Source: Schaedlerella arabinosiphila | GTDB lineage: Bacteria; Bacillota; Clostridia; Lachnospirales; Lachnospiraceae | Assembly (NCBI RefSeq): GCF_003885045.1 | Contig: NZ_RHJS01000002.1 | Span: 2,108,001-2,172,000 of the forward strand | Direction of reading: 5' to 3' | Length of the DNA: 64,000 bases | Shown here: positions 23,812 through 32,424 of the stretch, in pieces | How the letters are laid out: each line of letters begins with the position of its first letter | How positions within the stretch are numbered: the stretch's first letter is position 1 | Position numbers and translations under genes: made by a program | Notes under the pieces: model-generated | Seen by the model: only the letters and a program-made list of their open reading frames with translations | Told to the model about the DNA's origin: nothing | The model's database searches: none

Positions 23812-24528
23812 CTATTTTGCTTTTTGTTTTTTTAAAGCGATTCCACATACAATTACCGCTGCAAAAAAGCTAACAAAGAGATACCATAGATTTTCAAAGC
23901 AAAATCCATGATCCAACATCAATCGGTATCCCCAATAAGCAGGAAAAATACGCCCTATGGATTCAAGAAAATCGGGCAGCAAGTCGATCGGGAACATAAT
24001 TCCTGAAAGCATAATTGAGGGCAAAAACAATAATTGTGCTATCATCGCCAGTTTCGCTTGATTTTTTACCGTCAGTCCTAAAACACTTCCAATGCTTAAC
24101 GACACAAGAATGTATATAGCAAGTGCAAGAAAGAAAAACGGAAGTTGTGTCGGCAACGTTGCTTCAAATAGAATAGGGGCAAGCAGCATGATCACAATAC
24201 AGCTGATCATCAAATGAACAAATGCCGAAAGGAACATTGTAACAAGTCCTAAACAGATCGGTACCCCGTTTGCTTTATAAACCTTTTTTATGTCACTTCC
24301 GTACGTTTCAATCAACGACGGCGGTAATCCGATCAGTGCCCCCATTGAAACACTCATTACAATCATAGATTGTATCAGTGTACTTCCCATTTCGGGCATA
24401 ACGGAAGTAAAAATACCGCCCATAAGAAGAAAGAAAATAAGCGGAACGATATAGCAGGTAACTAAGAGGGACTTACTTCGTATATCCAATTTCCACTGTA
24501 ACGCCACACCATATAAAAAACCGTTCAT
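23812..24528 (-). CDS. ABC-2 type exporter permease
   Basis: A 238-residue permease with six predicted membrane helices (about 22-42, 52-75, 100-125, 133-157, 165-187, 212-232). MSVSMGALIGLPPSLIETYGSDIKKVYKANGVP and IMLSGIMFPIDLLP are typical of ABC-2 drug/polymer exporters, the latter being the usual SGxxFP loop. The start ATG overlaps the ATPase stop as ATGA, and AAGGAGGG sits at good spacing. It is the last gene of a MerR-ATPase-permease operon. The exported substrate is unknown; toxic organic compounds or antimicrobial peptides are likely from the MerR context. Confidence 0.88.
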   Translation of the reverse strand: MNGFLYGVALQWKLDIRSKSLLVTCYIVPLIFFLLMGGIFTSVMPEMGSTLIQSMIVMSVSMGALIGLPPSLIETYGSDIKKVYKANGVPICLGLVTMFLSAFVHLMISCIVIMLLAPILFEATLPTQLPFFFLALAIYILVSLSIGSVLGLTVKNQAKLAMIAQLLFLPSIMLSGIMFPIDLLPDFLESIGRIFPAYWGYRLMLDHGFCFENLWYLFVSFFAAVIVCGIALKKQKAK

Positions 24529-25340
24529 TTTGTTTCCCTCCTTGCCATTTCGATAAAATGTTGTTCAAGTGTACCACGGTCAACTTGAATATCCAATATA
24601 TGAATTTCTTTTTGCTTCAAATCATTCAGCAGTGAAATCAAAGTATCTTCAATATGATCTGTTTCAAAAGTGCTGTTTCCTTGCTGCGTTTTGATATGGA
24701 TAAAATACGTCTCCCCAATCTTGTCTGTCAATTCTGCTGCTGTGCCGCAAAAGGCAATATTCCCGGTATTCAAAATTGCAATGCGGTCACATAAACTTTC
24801 CACTTCTGCCATATCGTGACTTGCCAAAACTATCGTTTTTCCTTGTAGTTTCAGTTTGCGGATTTGTTCGTGAAGCGAAACCCTGCCCATGGTATCAAGC
24901 CCCGCAGTCGGCTCGTCGAGAAAAATAATATCTGGATTGCCGATCAGTGCAAGCGCAAGATGTAATCGCCTTTTTTGTCCTGTGGATAGTTGGATGTACT
25001 GTTTCTTCTCAATTTCTTTCATGCCAAGAGCGTTAAGCATCGTGAAATCCATCTTTGCCCTGTTCCATTTTGAAAATAATCTTACAGCCTCCATCGGTTT
25101 GATATGGGCTGGCAAAGAGGATGACTGCAGCTGAATGCCCATTTTCCCGTTTACCGTAATTGTACCGCTGTCATATTTTCTCAGGCCCTCAATACATTCA
25201 AGGGCCGTCGTTTTTCCTGCACCATTTACACCGAGCAGCGCGAACGTTTCTCCCTTTTCAATGTCAAAATCAAGTCCATTGAGAACCTTGTTATTGTCAT
25301 AGCTTTTCTTTAATCCACAAACTTGTATTGCACTGTTCAT
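24525..25340 (-). CDS. ABC exporter ATP-binding protein
   Basis: A 271-residue ATPase that energises the neighbouring permease. Walker A is GVNGAGKTT (37-45), the signature is LSTGQKRR, Walker B is IIFLDEPTAGLD and the switch histidine is in LASHDMAEVE. The C-terminal 60 residues form the small accessory part seen in ABC-2 exporters. Two ATG codons in a row are possible; the second, at 25340, gives better spacing from AGGAGG and overlaps the MerR stop. The gene overlaps both neighbours by a few bases, so the three are translationally coupled. Confidence 0.92.
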   Translation of the reverse strand: MNSAIQVCGLKKSYDNNKVLNGLDFDIEKGETFALLGVNGAGKTTALECIEGLRKYDSGTITVNGKMGIQLQSSSLPAHIKPMEAVRLFSKWNRAKMDFTMLNALGMKEIEKKQYIQLSTGQKRRLHLALALIGNPDIIFLDEPTAGLDTMGRVSLHEQIRKLKLQGKTIVLASHDMAEVESLCDRIAILNTGNIAFCGTAAELTDKIGETYFIHIKTQQGNSTFETDHIEDTLISLLNDLKQKEIHILDIQVDRGTLEQHFIEMARRETK

Positions 25341-26137
25341 CATTCCACCTCCTCAAACGGATTTTCTCCAAGTCTTGAAAAGTAGATTTGCAAAGCTGGC
25401 TCTAAATAGCCGTTTACAATTTTTTGTCTTTCTTCCCAAGCATTTGCAGCGGTATCAATATTGCCGATCTCCATCAGTTTCTGAAGCATGCTCATATCAC
25501 CGTTGGTAAATTCCGTAATCAATCCCCAATACTCTTTTACAATTCGCTGGCATTTCTCACTTTCAGGGGACACACCCGCCTTTTGAAGTTCTATAATTTC
25601 ATCACTCAAACGATTGAATTTATCTATAAAATTCAAACCGCTTTCCTTATCAAACCGATTACGGATATGATCCAGCGTATCGTCATCAAAACGCTTAATG
25701 AGATAGTAAGAGTTGTTTTTCATTTGCAGGTTGACAATGATATCTGCATACTTCTTAAAATTGACTGTCTGCATTTGTAACACTTCTTCTTTTAACTGTT
25801 CGATTGCTGTCAGAGAAGCCGTTAGCTGTTCTATCTTCTCCCGTATGCTATCTGCCTGTTCGGTAAGGGCCGCTGCCACATCTGCCGGTGTTTCTAAAGA
25901 AATTAAGCGGCCCTTTATATCATCCAAAGAAAAACCCAGTGATTTCAAAGATACAATTTGATGGAGCATAACTAAGTCTTTATCTGTATAAAGCCTGCGT
26001 CCGCCTTCACTCTCTGCCGAAGGGGATAACAAGCCTTCTTTGTCATAATATTGCAATGTACGTACAGTAACTCCTATTTTCTTTGCAGCCTCTCCAACTG
26101 TCATAAACCCAAGCGGTATTGCTCTGTGCTTTGCCAT
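25340..26137 (-). CDS. MerR-family regulator with effector-binding C-terminal domain
   Basis: A 265-residue activator. The MerR winged helix is at about 12-80 (MTVGEAAKKIGVTVRTLQYY, EGGRRLYTDKDLVMLHQIV), followed by the dimerisation coiled coil (95-125). The C-terminal part (130-265) resembles TipAS-type antibiotic-sensing domains. It is the first gene of the operon with the ABC exporter, so it should sense the exported compound and raise operon transcription. AGGAGG precedes the ATG at 26137. The promoter ahead has the long 19-bp spacer that MerR proteins re-shape. Confidence 0.9.
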   Translation of the reverse strand: MAKHRAIPLGFMTVGEAAKKIGVTVRTLQYYDKEGLLSPSAESEGGRRLYTDKDLVMLHQIVSLKSLGFSLDDIKGRLISLETPADVAAALTEQADSIREKIEQLTASLTAIEQLKEEVLQMQTVNFKKYADIIVNLQMKNNSYYLIKRFDDDTLDHIRNRFDKESGLNFIDKFNRLSDEIIELQKAGVSPESEKCQRIVKEYWGLITEFTNGDMSMLQKLMEIGNIDTAANAWEERQKIVNGYLEPALQIYFSRLGENPFEEVE

Positions 26138-26159
26138 AATTGCCTACCTCCTATGATAG

Positions 26160-26190
26160 ATTATACATCATTACGCCGCGTCATAAACAA
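26160..26190 (-). promoter_or_regulatory. MerR-type promoter with 19-bp spacer and dyad
   Basis: On minus, TTGTTT (26190-26185), 19-bp spacer, TATAAT (26165-26160). The spacer contains TTATGACGC-G-GCGTAATGA, a partly matched dyad expected of a MerR operator. Confidence 0.75.
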
Positions 26191-26312
26191 GACCTTTTTT
26201 TAAAAAATTGATGGAATGTCGAGGAAATGAATTTTTTATAAAGTCTATTCCCTCTGGAAAAATATTGCGGTATAATGAAGCCATCAATCTGGATTTAAAG
26301 GAGACATAGTAT

Positions 26313-27035
26313 ATGAATATTGTTAATTATAAGAAGTATATTTCAGCGGAAACTATGATGGGTCCCAATAGCGTAAGGATATTAGCAGAGCTACTTGATA
26401 AATACCCTCTGCAGCTAGTTTCCAATGATATGGTTCTCGACTTAGGATGTGGAACGGGGCTGACAAGTCTCGTCATTGCGAAAGAGACCGGAGCAAGGGT
26501 TTTTGCAAATGATTTATGGATCAGTGCAGAAGAAAACGGGAAACGGTTTGCGAAATGGGGTGTTGGGGAACAGATCACGCCCATTTGTGAAGATGCAAGC
26601 AATCTTCATTTTGCAAAAAAGCAATTCCGTGCTCTGATCAGTATTGACTCTTATCATTATTTTGCGGGAAGTATGGGATTTTTTCAGGAAAAGATTTTGC
26701 CATTTATAAAAGATGCCGGAGAAGTTTTGATTGGAATACCCGGTCTGAAAGATGAATATACAGGGCGTGCAGAGGAACTTCTATCCGATTGGCTCGGTGA
26801 TAATGCCTATATGTTCAAAAATCCAAAACTCTGGAAAGAACTTATTGGTGACAACGACAGGATTGAGTCGGTGACAACATGGGAAATGGATTGTTTCAAC
26901 GGAGCCTGGGATGATTGGCTTGCAGCAAATAAAAAATTCGCTCTTGACGATAGGAAGCACTTTGAGACTATCATTAAACCATATACTTGTTTTGTGGGCA
27001 TTTATGTCAAAATAGCGGGCGGTAACATGGCATAA
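26313..27035 (+). CDS. Class I SAM-dependent methyltransferase
   Basis: A 240-residue cytosolic methyltransferase. Motif I is VLDLGCGTG (42-50), followed by an acidic end of strand 2 (FANDLW) and ALISIDSYHYF as motif IV. The C-terminal part is Trp-rich and lacks an obvious substrate signature. AAAGGAGA precedes the ATG; TATAAT at 26271-26276 with a poor -35 is the likely promoter. It is AT-rich like the MerR block it diverges from. Substrate unknown; similarity by eye is closest to small-molecule methyltransferases of the YafE/UbiE type. Confidence 0.83.
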   Translation: MNIVNYKKYISAETMMGPNSVRILAELLDKYPLQLVSNDMVLDLGCGTGLTSLVIAKETGARVFANDLWISAEENGKRFAKWGVGEQITPICEDASNLHFAKKQFRALISIDSYHYFAGSMGFFQEKILPFIKDAGEVLIGIPGLKDEYTGRAEELLSDWLGDNAYMFKNPKLWKELIGDNDRIESVTTWEMDCFNGAWDDWLAANKKFALDDRKHFETIIKPYTCFVGIYVKIAGGNMA

Positions 27036-27081
27036 AAAAGCGGCGTTTTCTTCTCCCTGTTTTGGGATAGGAAAACGCCGC
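27034..27081 (-). terminator. Terminator between methyltransferase and leuS
   Basis: Arms GCGGCGTTTTC (27040-27050) and GAAAACGCCGC (27071-27081). The T run is on the minus side, so it mainly ends leuS; the hairpin also protects the plus-strand message. Confidence 0.85.
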
Positions 27082-27147
27082 GTCTGTGTTGTATTCAGTT
27101 ATCAATATTTCCAAGCAATCTAATCTGTTGTGAGCATTTCTTCTCAA

Positions 27148-29580
27148 CTATTTCGCCACAATATTAATAATTTTCCCCGGAACATAAATCTCCTTCACAA
27201 TATTCCCGCTCAATTTATCCCCCAGAGCTTCCTTCCCTGCCGCAATGGCAGCATCCTTATCCGCGTCCGCCGGAATGGACACAACCACCTTCGTCTTCCC
27301 GTTCACCTGAACCGGAATCTCGATCTCGTCATCTTTCATGTGTGCTTCGTCATAGCTGGGCCAGCCTGCGCTGAACACAGTCTCGGCGTGCCCCAGCTGC
27401 TCCCACATCTCCTCTGCGAAGTGAGGTGCAAACGGGGAGAGCAGAACCGCAACCGTCTCCAGCGTCTCATGGTCGATCCCGCCGGTCTTCTTCGCCAGTT
27501 CCATGAACTTGTTGTTATACTCCATAAATCCGGAAATCACCGTATTCAGGCTGAAGCTTTCCAGACGCGTGGTGATATCGTAGATCATCTTATTGCGCAG
27601 CTTGAGCATCTCCTTCGTGGGCTTTACGTCCGCATCCTTGCTCTCCATCACCAGGTTCCAGAGCCGCTTTAAGTAACGGTTGACCCCGTCGATGCCGCGG
27701 TCGTCCCACTCTGCGTCCAGCTCCGGAGGACCTACGAACAGTTCGTACATCCGCAGGGAATCACAGCCGTAATCCCGCACCAGGTCATCCGGCGACACTA
27801 CATTTCCCTTGGACTTGCTCATCTTGATCCCGTTCTTTCCGGTGATCATTCCCTGGTTGAACAGCTTCTGGAACGGCTCGTCAAAATCCACCACCCCGAT
27901 ATCATGCAGGAACTTGGTATAGAACCTGGAATACAGAAGATGCAGTACCGCATGCTCCACGCCGCCGATATACATATCCACCGGAAGCATGGTATCCGCC
28001 TTCTCCCTGGACACCAGTTCCTTGTCGTTGTGGTTGTCCACATAGCGCAGGAAATACCAGGAGGAGCCTGCCCACTGTGGCATGGTGTTGGTCTCACGCT
28101 TCGCAGCCTTGCCGCAGACCGGGCAGGTGCAGTTCACCCATTCCTCAATGCCTGCAAGGGGAGATTCCCCGGTACCGGTGGGCTCATAGGATTCCACCTC
28201 GGGCAGGGTCAGAGGCAGCTCTTCCTCCGGCACCGGCACGTTGCCGCAGTCCGGGCAGTGGATGATCGGGATGGGTTCGCCCCAGTAACGCTGGCGGGAA
28301 AATACCCAGTCGCGCAGCTTGAAGTTCACGGTTGCTTTTCCGATGCCCCGCTTCTCGATGATATGGGGAGCCTCCTTTTTCAGTACCGCAGACTCCATGC
28401 CGTTCCATTCCCCGGAATTGATCATAGTTCCGGACGCCTCGGTATAAGCCTGGGTCATATTTTCAATCTCTTTTCCGTCCTTGGCAATGACCTGTACGAT
28501 GGGGATGTCAAATTTTTTCGCAAACTCAAAGTCACGGTCATCGTGGGCCGGCACGCACATGATGGCGCCCGTTCCATAGTCCGCCAGTACATAGTCTGAC
28601 AGCCAGATAGGCGTCTTCGCCCCGTTCAGCGGATTGACGGCATAGCTTCCGGTAAACACGCCGGTCTTTTCCTTATCCTGGAGACGGTCCACGTTGGACT
28701 TCATGGATGCGTCGTAAATGTATTTTTCCACCGCTTCCTTTGTCTCCGGCGTGGCAAGGCTTGCCGCCAGGGCGTGCTCCGGAGCCAGCACCATGAAGGT
28801 AGCGCCGTAGAGCGTATCCGGGCGGGTGGTATAGACCGTGATCTTCTCCTCCCGGCCGTCCACCGGGAAATCCACTTCCGCGCCGTAGGATTTTCCGATC
28901 CAGTCGCTCTGCATCTTCTTCACCTTTTCCGGCCAGTCCAGCTTGTCCAGATCCCCCAGCAGGCGGTCCGCATAGGCGGTGATCTTAAGCATCCACTGGC
29001 GCAGGTTCTTCTTCGTCACCTCCGCGCCGCACCGCTCGCAGGTTCCGTTTACCACTTCCTCATTGGCAAGCCCGGTCTTGCAGGACGGACACCAGTTGAT
29101 GGGAAATTCCTTCTCGTAAGCCAGCCCTTCCTTGAACATTTTCACAAAAATCCACTGGGTCCATTTGTAAAAATCCGGATCTGTGGTGTTGACTTCCATA
29201 TCCCAGTCATAGAGGGCCGCGATCTGGTTGATCTGCTTCTTGATATTTGCCACATTCTCCGCCGTGGACACCGCCGGATGGATTCCCATCTTGATGGCGT
29301 AGTTTTCCGCCGGAAGGCCGAAAGCGTCCCAGCCCATGGGATGTACGATATAATGCCCGTGCTGCAGCTTGTAGCGGCTCCATACGTCGGAGATCACGTA
29401 CCCTCTCCAGTGCCCCACGTGAAGCCCGTTTCCGGACGGGTAGGGGAACATGTCCAGGCAGTAATACTTCTGCTTCGGATTGCCGGAAGCGTCCGTCTTC
29501 GGATTCACCGGATTCTTTTCCCAGTTTTCCTGCCATTTCTTTTCGATTGCCTTATGGTTGTAGACAATTTTCTGTGCCAT
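27148..29580 (-). CDS. leuS: Leucyl-tRNA synthetase
   Basis: Charges tRNA-Leu with leucine in the cytosol. The 810-residue product has bacterial length. The HIGH-type motif is LHVGH (53-57) after CLDMFPYPSGNG, the KMSKS motif is at 586-590, and the editing domain (about 220-420) includes TTRPDTLYGATF and GTGAIMCVPAHDDRDFEFA. A zinc-type C-x2-C/C-x2-C set is visible at WCPSCKTG and CERCG, and again at CPDCGN and CPVCGK. Start is the ATG at 29580 with GGAAGG upstream. Expression is controlled by a T-box leader of about 400 nt, so the gene is induced when uncharged tRNA-Leu accumulates. Confidence 0.98.
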   Translation of the reverse strand: MAQKIVYNHKAIEKKWQENWEKNPVNPKTDASGNPKQKYYCLDMFPYPSGNGLHVGHWRGYVISDVWSRYKLQHGHYIVHPMGWDAFGLPAENYAIKMGIHPAVSTAENVANIKKQINQIAALYDWDMEVNTTDPDFYKWTQWIFVKMFKEGLAYEKEFPINWCPSCKTGLANEEVVNGTCERCGAEVTKKNLRQWMLKITAYADRLLGDLDKLDWPEKVKKMQSDWIGKSYGAEVDFPVDGREEKITVYTTRPDTLYGATFMVLAPEHALAASLATPETKEAVEKYIYDASMKSNVDRLQDKEKTGVFTGSYAVNPLNGAKTPIWLSDYVLADYGTGAIMCVPAHDDRDFEFAKKFDIPIVQVIAKDGKEIENMTQAYTEASGTMINSGEWNGMESAVLKKEAPHIIEKRGIGKATVNFKLRDWVFSRQRYWGEPIPIIHCPDCGNVPVPEEELPLTLPEVESYEPTGTGESPLAGIEEWVNCTCPVCGKAAKRETNTMPQWAGSSWYFLRYVDNHNDKELVSREKADTMLPVDMYIGGVEHAVLHLLYSRFYTKFLHDIGVVDFDEPFQKLFNQGMITGKNGIKMSKSKGNVVSPDDLVRDYGCDSLRMYELFVGPPELDAEWDDRGIDGVNRYLKRLWNLVMESKDADVKPTKEMLKLRNKMIYDITTRLESFSLNTVISGFMEYNNKFMELAKKTGGIDHETLETVAVLLSPFAPHFAEEMWEQLGHAETVFSAGWPSYDEAHMKDDEIEIPVQVNGKTKVVVSIPADADKDAAIAAGKEALGDKLSGNIVKEIYVPGKIINIVAK

Positions 29581-29664
29581 TTAAAAATCCTTCCTTTCAT
29601 TGAAATACTCAAGGGCTGCCGCCTGTCCTGTCCAAATTGCGCCCCGTTCCATAACAGCGCCCTC

Positions 29665-30068
29665 AAAAAAAGCCCTTTCATCTTCATTTAAGAGACGAAA
29701 GGGCTTTGTTTTTCCGTGGTACCACTCTTATTCATCCCGCAGTCCCCCTGCCGGATGCACTCATTGCTTCTGTAACGGGAAGGCCCGCTTCTGCTTACTG
29801 CCACGAAAATATACCGGTATCCGTCTGCAGCCGCCCTCCCGGCCAAATCCGTTTTGCGTCTGGCACGATGACAGGGCGCGGCAGAGTCCGTCATTTCTGC
29901 GCTTCGGCAGAAGGACTCCAAGGCGAGTTCGGAAACCTCCGCTTAGAAACCATGAAAAAAATACTGCCCATACTTTTTTCAAGTCCCCTTACTGCCTCAC
30001 ACCAGCCGGCAGTTCTCTGAAAAGCATCCGTTTCTTACTGCTCCTCTTCAGCGTCTCTTCAATATACG
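29665..30068 (-). promoter_or_regulatory. T-box riboswitch leader of leuS
   Basis: On minus the leader starts near 30068. It shows stem I with AGAGAACTGCCGGCTGGTG (around 30018-30000) and a candidate specifier CTT (Leu) at 29983-29981 followed by GAA. The T-box sequence AAGAGTGGTACCACGG is at 29729-29714. The terminator has arms about 29706-29693 and 29682-29669 and a run of seven T. Pairing of the T-box region with the tRNA 3' end would favour the antiterminator. This leader and its promoter account for most of the 582-bp gap; the last 60 bp before the ZIP stop hold nothing I recognise. Confidence 0.93.
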
Positions 30069-30073
30069 TTGTT

Positions 30074-30102
30074 ATTATAAGAAGAATGTTAAAATAAGTC
30101 AA
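30074..30102 (-). promoter_or_regulatory. leuS promoter
   Basis: On minus, TTGACT (30102-30097), 17-bp spacer, TATAAT (30079-30074), just upstream of the T-box leader. Confidence 0.88.
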
Positions 30103-30162
30103 GTCATTTTTACTCATTTCCCCTCATTTTCCCTGGATTTCTTCCGGCTTTGCAGAGAAACC

Positions 30163-30981
30163 TCAGCCCAGGGCCACATCCAATATCATCATCAGTGTAA
30201 AGCCTAAGGCCACCCCGATGGTTCCGATGCTGGAATGCTTTCCCGCCTGGGATTCGGGCACCAGTTCTTCCACCACCACATAGATCATGGCTCCCGCCGC
30301 AAAAGCCAGCAGGTACGGGAGCACCGGAAGCACCAGCCTGGTAAGGAGGATGGTGATCCACGCCGCCACCGGCTCCACGGCTCCGGACGCGGTTCCGTAC
30401 AGAAAGGCCCGCCCTCTCGACATCCCTTTCGCCCGCAGGGGCATGGAGATGATCGCCCCCTCCGGAAAATTCTGCACCGCGATTCCCACGGCCAGCACAA
30501 AGGCTCCTGCCAGCGAGATCATCGCATGTTCATTTAAAACACCGGCAAAGGTCACCCCCACCGCCATTCCCTCGGGGATATTATGCAGGGTAACGGCGAG
30601 GACGAGCATGTTTGTTTTTTTTTGGCCCCCGCAGCAGGCCGGAGGACAGCAGGGATTCGTGCAGCCGCATCTGCTCTCCGCTTCCTCCTCCGCCTGGTAG
30701 ATATGGGGCGTCAGAGAATCCAGCAGCAGCAAAAATCCCATTCCCATCAAAAATCCCACCGTTGCCGGAACCCATGCAATCCCGCCCTGCTCCCCGGACA
30801 TTTCGATGGCGGGAATCAGAAGGGACCAGACCGACGCCGCGATCATCACCCCGGACGCAAACCCCAGCAGCGCTTTATGAAAACGCTCGTTCATTTCCCC
30901 CCGCAGAAAAAATACCATAGCCGCCCCCAGCGTGGTGCCGGCAAAGGGAATCAGCGTTCCAAGCAGTATATTACAATCCAT
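30163..30981 (-). CDS. ZIP-family metal transporter with Cys-rich loop
   Basis: A 272-residue membrane protein with about eight helices, expected to take up zinc or a related divalent metal. The metal-site motifs are HNIPEG (133-138, helix 4) and QNFPEG (170-175, helix 5), with VVEELVPES later. The loop between helices 3 and 4, usually His-rich in ZIP proteins, here has six cysteines in 13 residues (105-117, as CGC, CC and CC groups), which could bind a softer metal or act as a sensor. Start is the ATG at 30981. No metal-regulator site was recognised upstream, and the gene is 97 bp from the DUF3793 gene on the same strand. Confidence 0.88.
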   Translation of the reverse strand: MDCNILLGTLIPFAGTTLGAAMVFFLRGEMNERFHKALLGFASGVMIAASVWSLLIPAIEMSGEQGGIAWVPATVGFLMGMGFLLLLDSLTPHIYQAEEEAESRCGCTNPCCPPACCGGQKKTNMLVLAVTLHNIPEGMAVGVTFAGVLNEHAMISLAGAFVLAVGIAVQNFPEGAIISMPLRAKGMSRGRAFLYGTASGAVEPVAAWITILLTRLVLPVLPYLLAFAAGAMIYVVVEELVPESQAGKHSSIGTIGVALGFTLMMILDVALG

Positions 30982-31078
30982 ATCCGATTATTCCCCCATT
31001 CGTATCAAATCTCTCGTCATCTTATGATATGCACGAACGGCGGATTTGCCACCTGCCCTTTCCTGCCAAGACTTCCCT

Positions 31079-31678
31079 CTATTCCTCTTTTCCGAGAATC
31101 TCCCGCAGGGACTTTCCGGATAAAAATTCATTGACCGCATATTGTTTGGCCTCGTCGTAAGTGTGAAACGTCCTTGCGGCGCAAGGCATATCATGGTACA
31201 CCTTCCAGTACCCCACCGCCAGGCAATGGCTCCCCCCGGTCCGTATAAATCCTTCCACATCCGCCGCCGGATAGCCCAGAAAGGCCCCGATCTCATGGGG
31301 AAATCCCTTGTCCTCCCGGTTTGCCGCATGAATCCGTCCCGCCAGAAGGTCCAGCATCTCCTCCAGCTCCATCCCCCGGTATCCGAAACGCCCCAGGATT
31401 CCGCGGATTTCCGGGCGGCTTACGTATTCCTCCAGTTCTTCCCTGCGGTAAAGGAACACAAGCCCTTTCCCCCTTTTTTCTCCAAGGATCTTAAGGTCCA
31501 CCCCGGTCCCGCAAAAAAACTCCGGGATTCCTCTGCACGCTCCTTCGTCCAGCGTGATCAGGCAGGACGCCTTTAAGCCTTTTAAAAACGGCGCACACTG
31601 CAGCACGATCTGAAATTCCAGGCGCAGCCGCAAATCTCCATGTTTCAAAAAATAGGCCGTAACCTCTGCAGGCATCAT
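31079..31678 (-). CDS. DUF3793 family protein
   Basis: A 199-residue soluble protein of a family common in Clostridia. Recognisable parts are the N-terminal LEFQIVLQCAPFLKGLKASCLI, a middle RGKGLVFLYRREELEEYV, GFPHEIGAFLGYPAADVEGFI and a C-terminal WKVYHD with a conserved Cys (PCAARTF). Members often lie near flavodoxin or metal-handling genes, and here a ZIP transporter follows, so a metal- or redox-linked role is possible but unproven. The frame is open 56 codons further upstream, through a low-complexity Lys/Arg stretch, but GGAGG before the ATG at 31678 marks the start. Confidence 0.78.
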   Translation of the reverse strand: MMPAEVTAYFLKHGDLRLRLEFQIVLQCAPFLKGLKASCLITLDEGACRGIPEFFCGTGVDLKILGEKRGKGLVFLYRREELEEYVSRPEIRGILGRFGYRGMELEEMLDLLAGRIHAANREDKGFPHEIGAFLGYPAADVEGFIRTGGSHCLAVGYWKVYHDMPCAARTFHTYDEAKQYAVNEFLSGKSLREILGKEE

Positions 31679-31782
31679 TTTGCTTACTACCTCCCGTCCC
31701 CTTCGTCTGCAGTATCTATTTTTTTCGTTTTTCTCCGCATTATCCCTTTTTTGGCTTTCTTGTTTTTTTACCCTTTTTTTAG

Positions 31783-31811
31783 TTGTCCCTTTCCTCACTT
31801 TAGTGTATAAT
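31783..31811 (+). promoter_or_regulatory. Promoter of the small P-loop gene
   Basis: TTGTCC (31783-31788), 17-bp spacer, TATAAT (31806-31811), followed by a leader of about 60 nt. Confidence 0.75.
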
Positions 31812-31876
31812 AGATGTAAGAGATTTGAGCAGTGACAATTACTCAAAAATACATCTACATAAAGGAGAGATTCGTC

Positions 31877-32299
31877 ATGGTATACTTAATAACAGGCCCA
31901 AGGGGCAGCGGAAAGACTCAGCAGATCATCGAGCTTGCGAATGAGAAGGTAAAGACAACCAACGGGAATGTGGTGCTGATCAAGAAGAGCCACCGCGACA
32001 CATCCAGCGTCAATTTTAATATCCGCGCAATCTGTATGGCTGATTACAGCGATATCACAACTTTAGAGGAACTGGTCGGATTCTTATACGGCATGGTAGC
32101 AGGCAATCACGACATTGAGACCATCTTCATAGACGGCGTATTGAAGCAGGTTGATATTTCGGTCGATAATCTGCCTGTATTTTTGCAGAAGATCAACAAA
32201 ATCTCCAAGGATAACAGCATAGAATTTTATATCAGCGTAAGCTTAGAGAAGGATAAGATTCCGGAGATCGACAGCCCGGATTACAAGGTTCTCAGCTAA
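31877..32299 (+). CDS. Small P-loop NTPase of unknown function
   Basis: A 140-residue protein consisting of little more than an ATP-binding core. Walker A is GPRGSGKT (7-14) straight after the first strand; a Walker B-like IFIDG follows near residue 85 after an acidic helix. The C-terminal part (LPVFLQKINKISKDNSIEFYISVS) looks like the final strand pair of a RecA/kinase fold. No arginine finger or DNA-binding part is evident. GGAGAG precedes the ATG at 31877; an upstream in-frame start at 31832 lacks one. It is monocistronic with its own strong promoter and terminator, which suggests independent, perhaps abundant expression. I do not recognise the family. Confidence 0.8.
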   Translation: MVYLITGPRGSGKTQQIIELANEKVKTTNGNVVLIKKSHRDTSSVNFNIRAICMADYSDITTLEELVGFLYGMVAGNHDIETIFIDGVLKQVDISVDNLPVFLQKINKISKDNSIEFYISVSLEKDKIPEIDSPDYKVLS

Positions 32300-32373
32300 G
32301 CAGTGCCTATTTATGCACTGATCAATGACTGCTTACGCGGTTTTTGTTCATTGAATTTAATCCTGTTTACTCC

Positions 32374-32412
32374 AAAAAAAGAAAACCTGCATGCAGCGGG
32401 TTTTCTTTTTTT
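32374..32412. terminator. Bidirectional terminator
   Basis: A-tract/stem/T-tract hairpin with arms 32374-32390 and 32396-32412, placed between converging genes, with seven A at one side and seven T at the other. Confidence 0.88.
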
Positions 32413-32424
32413 GCTCTCTGAACT

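Noticed and set aside
29688-30097. Several short frames upstream of leuS on both strands
   Set aside because: They cover the T-box leader, whose RNA features explain the sequence.
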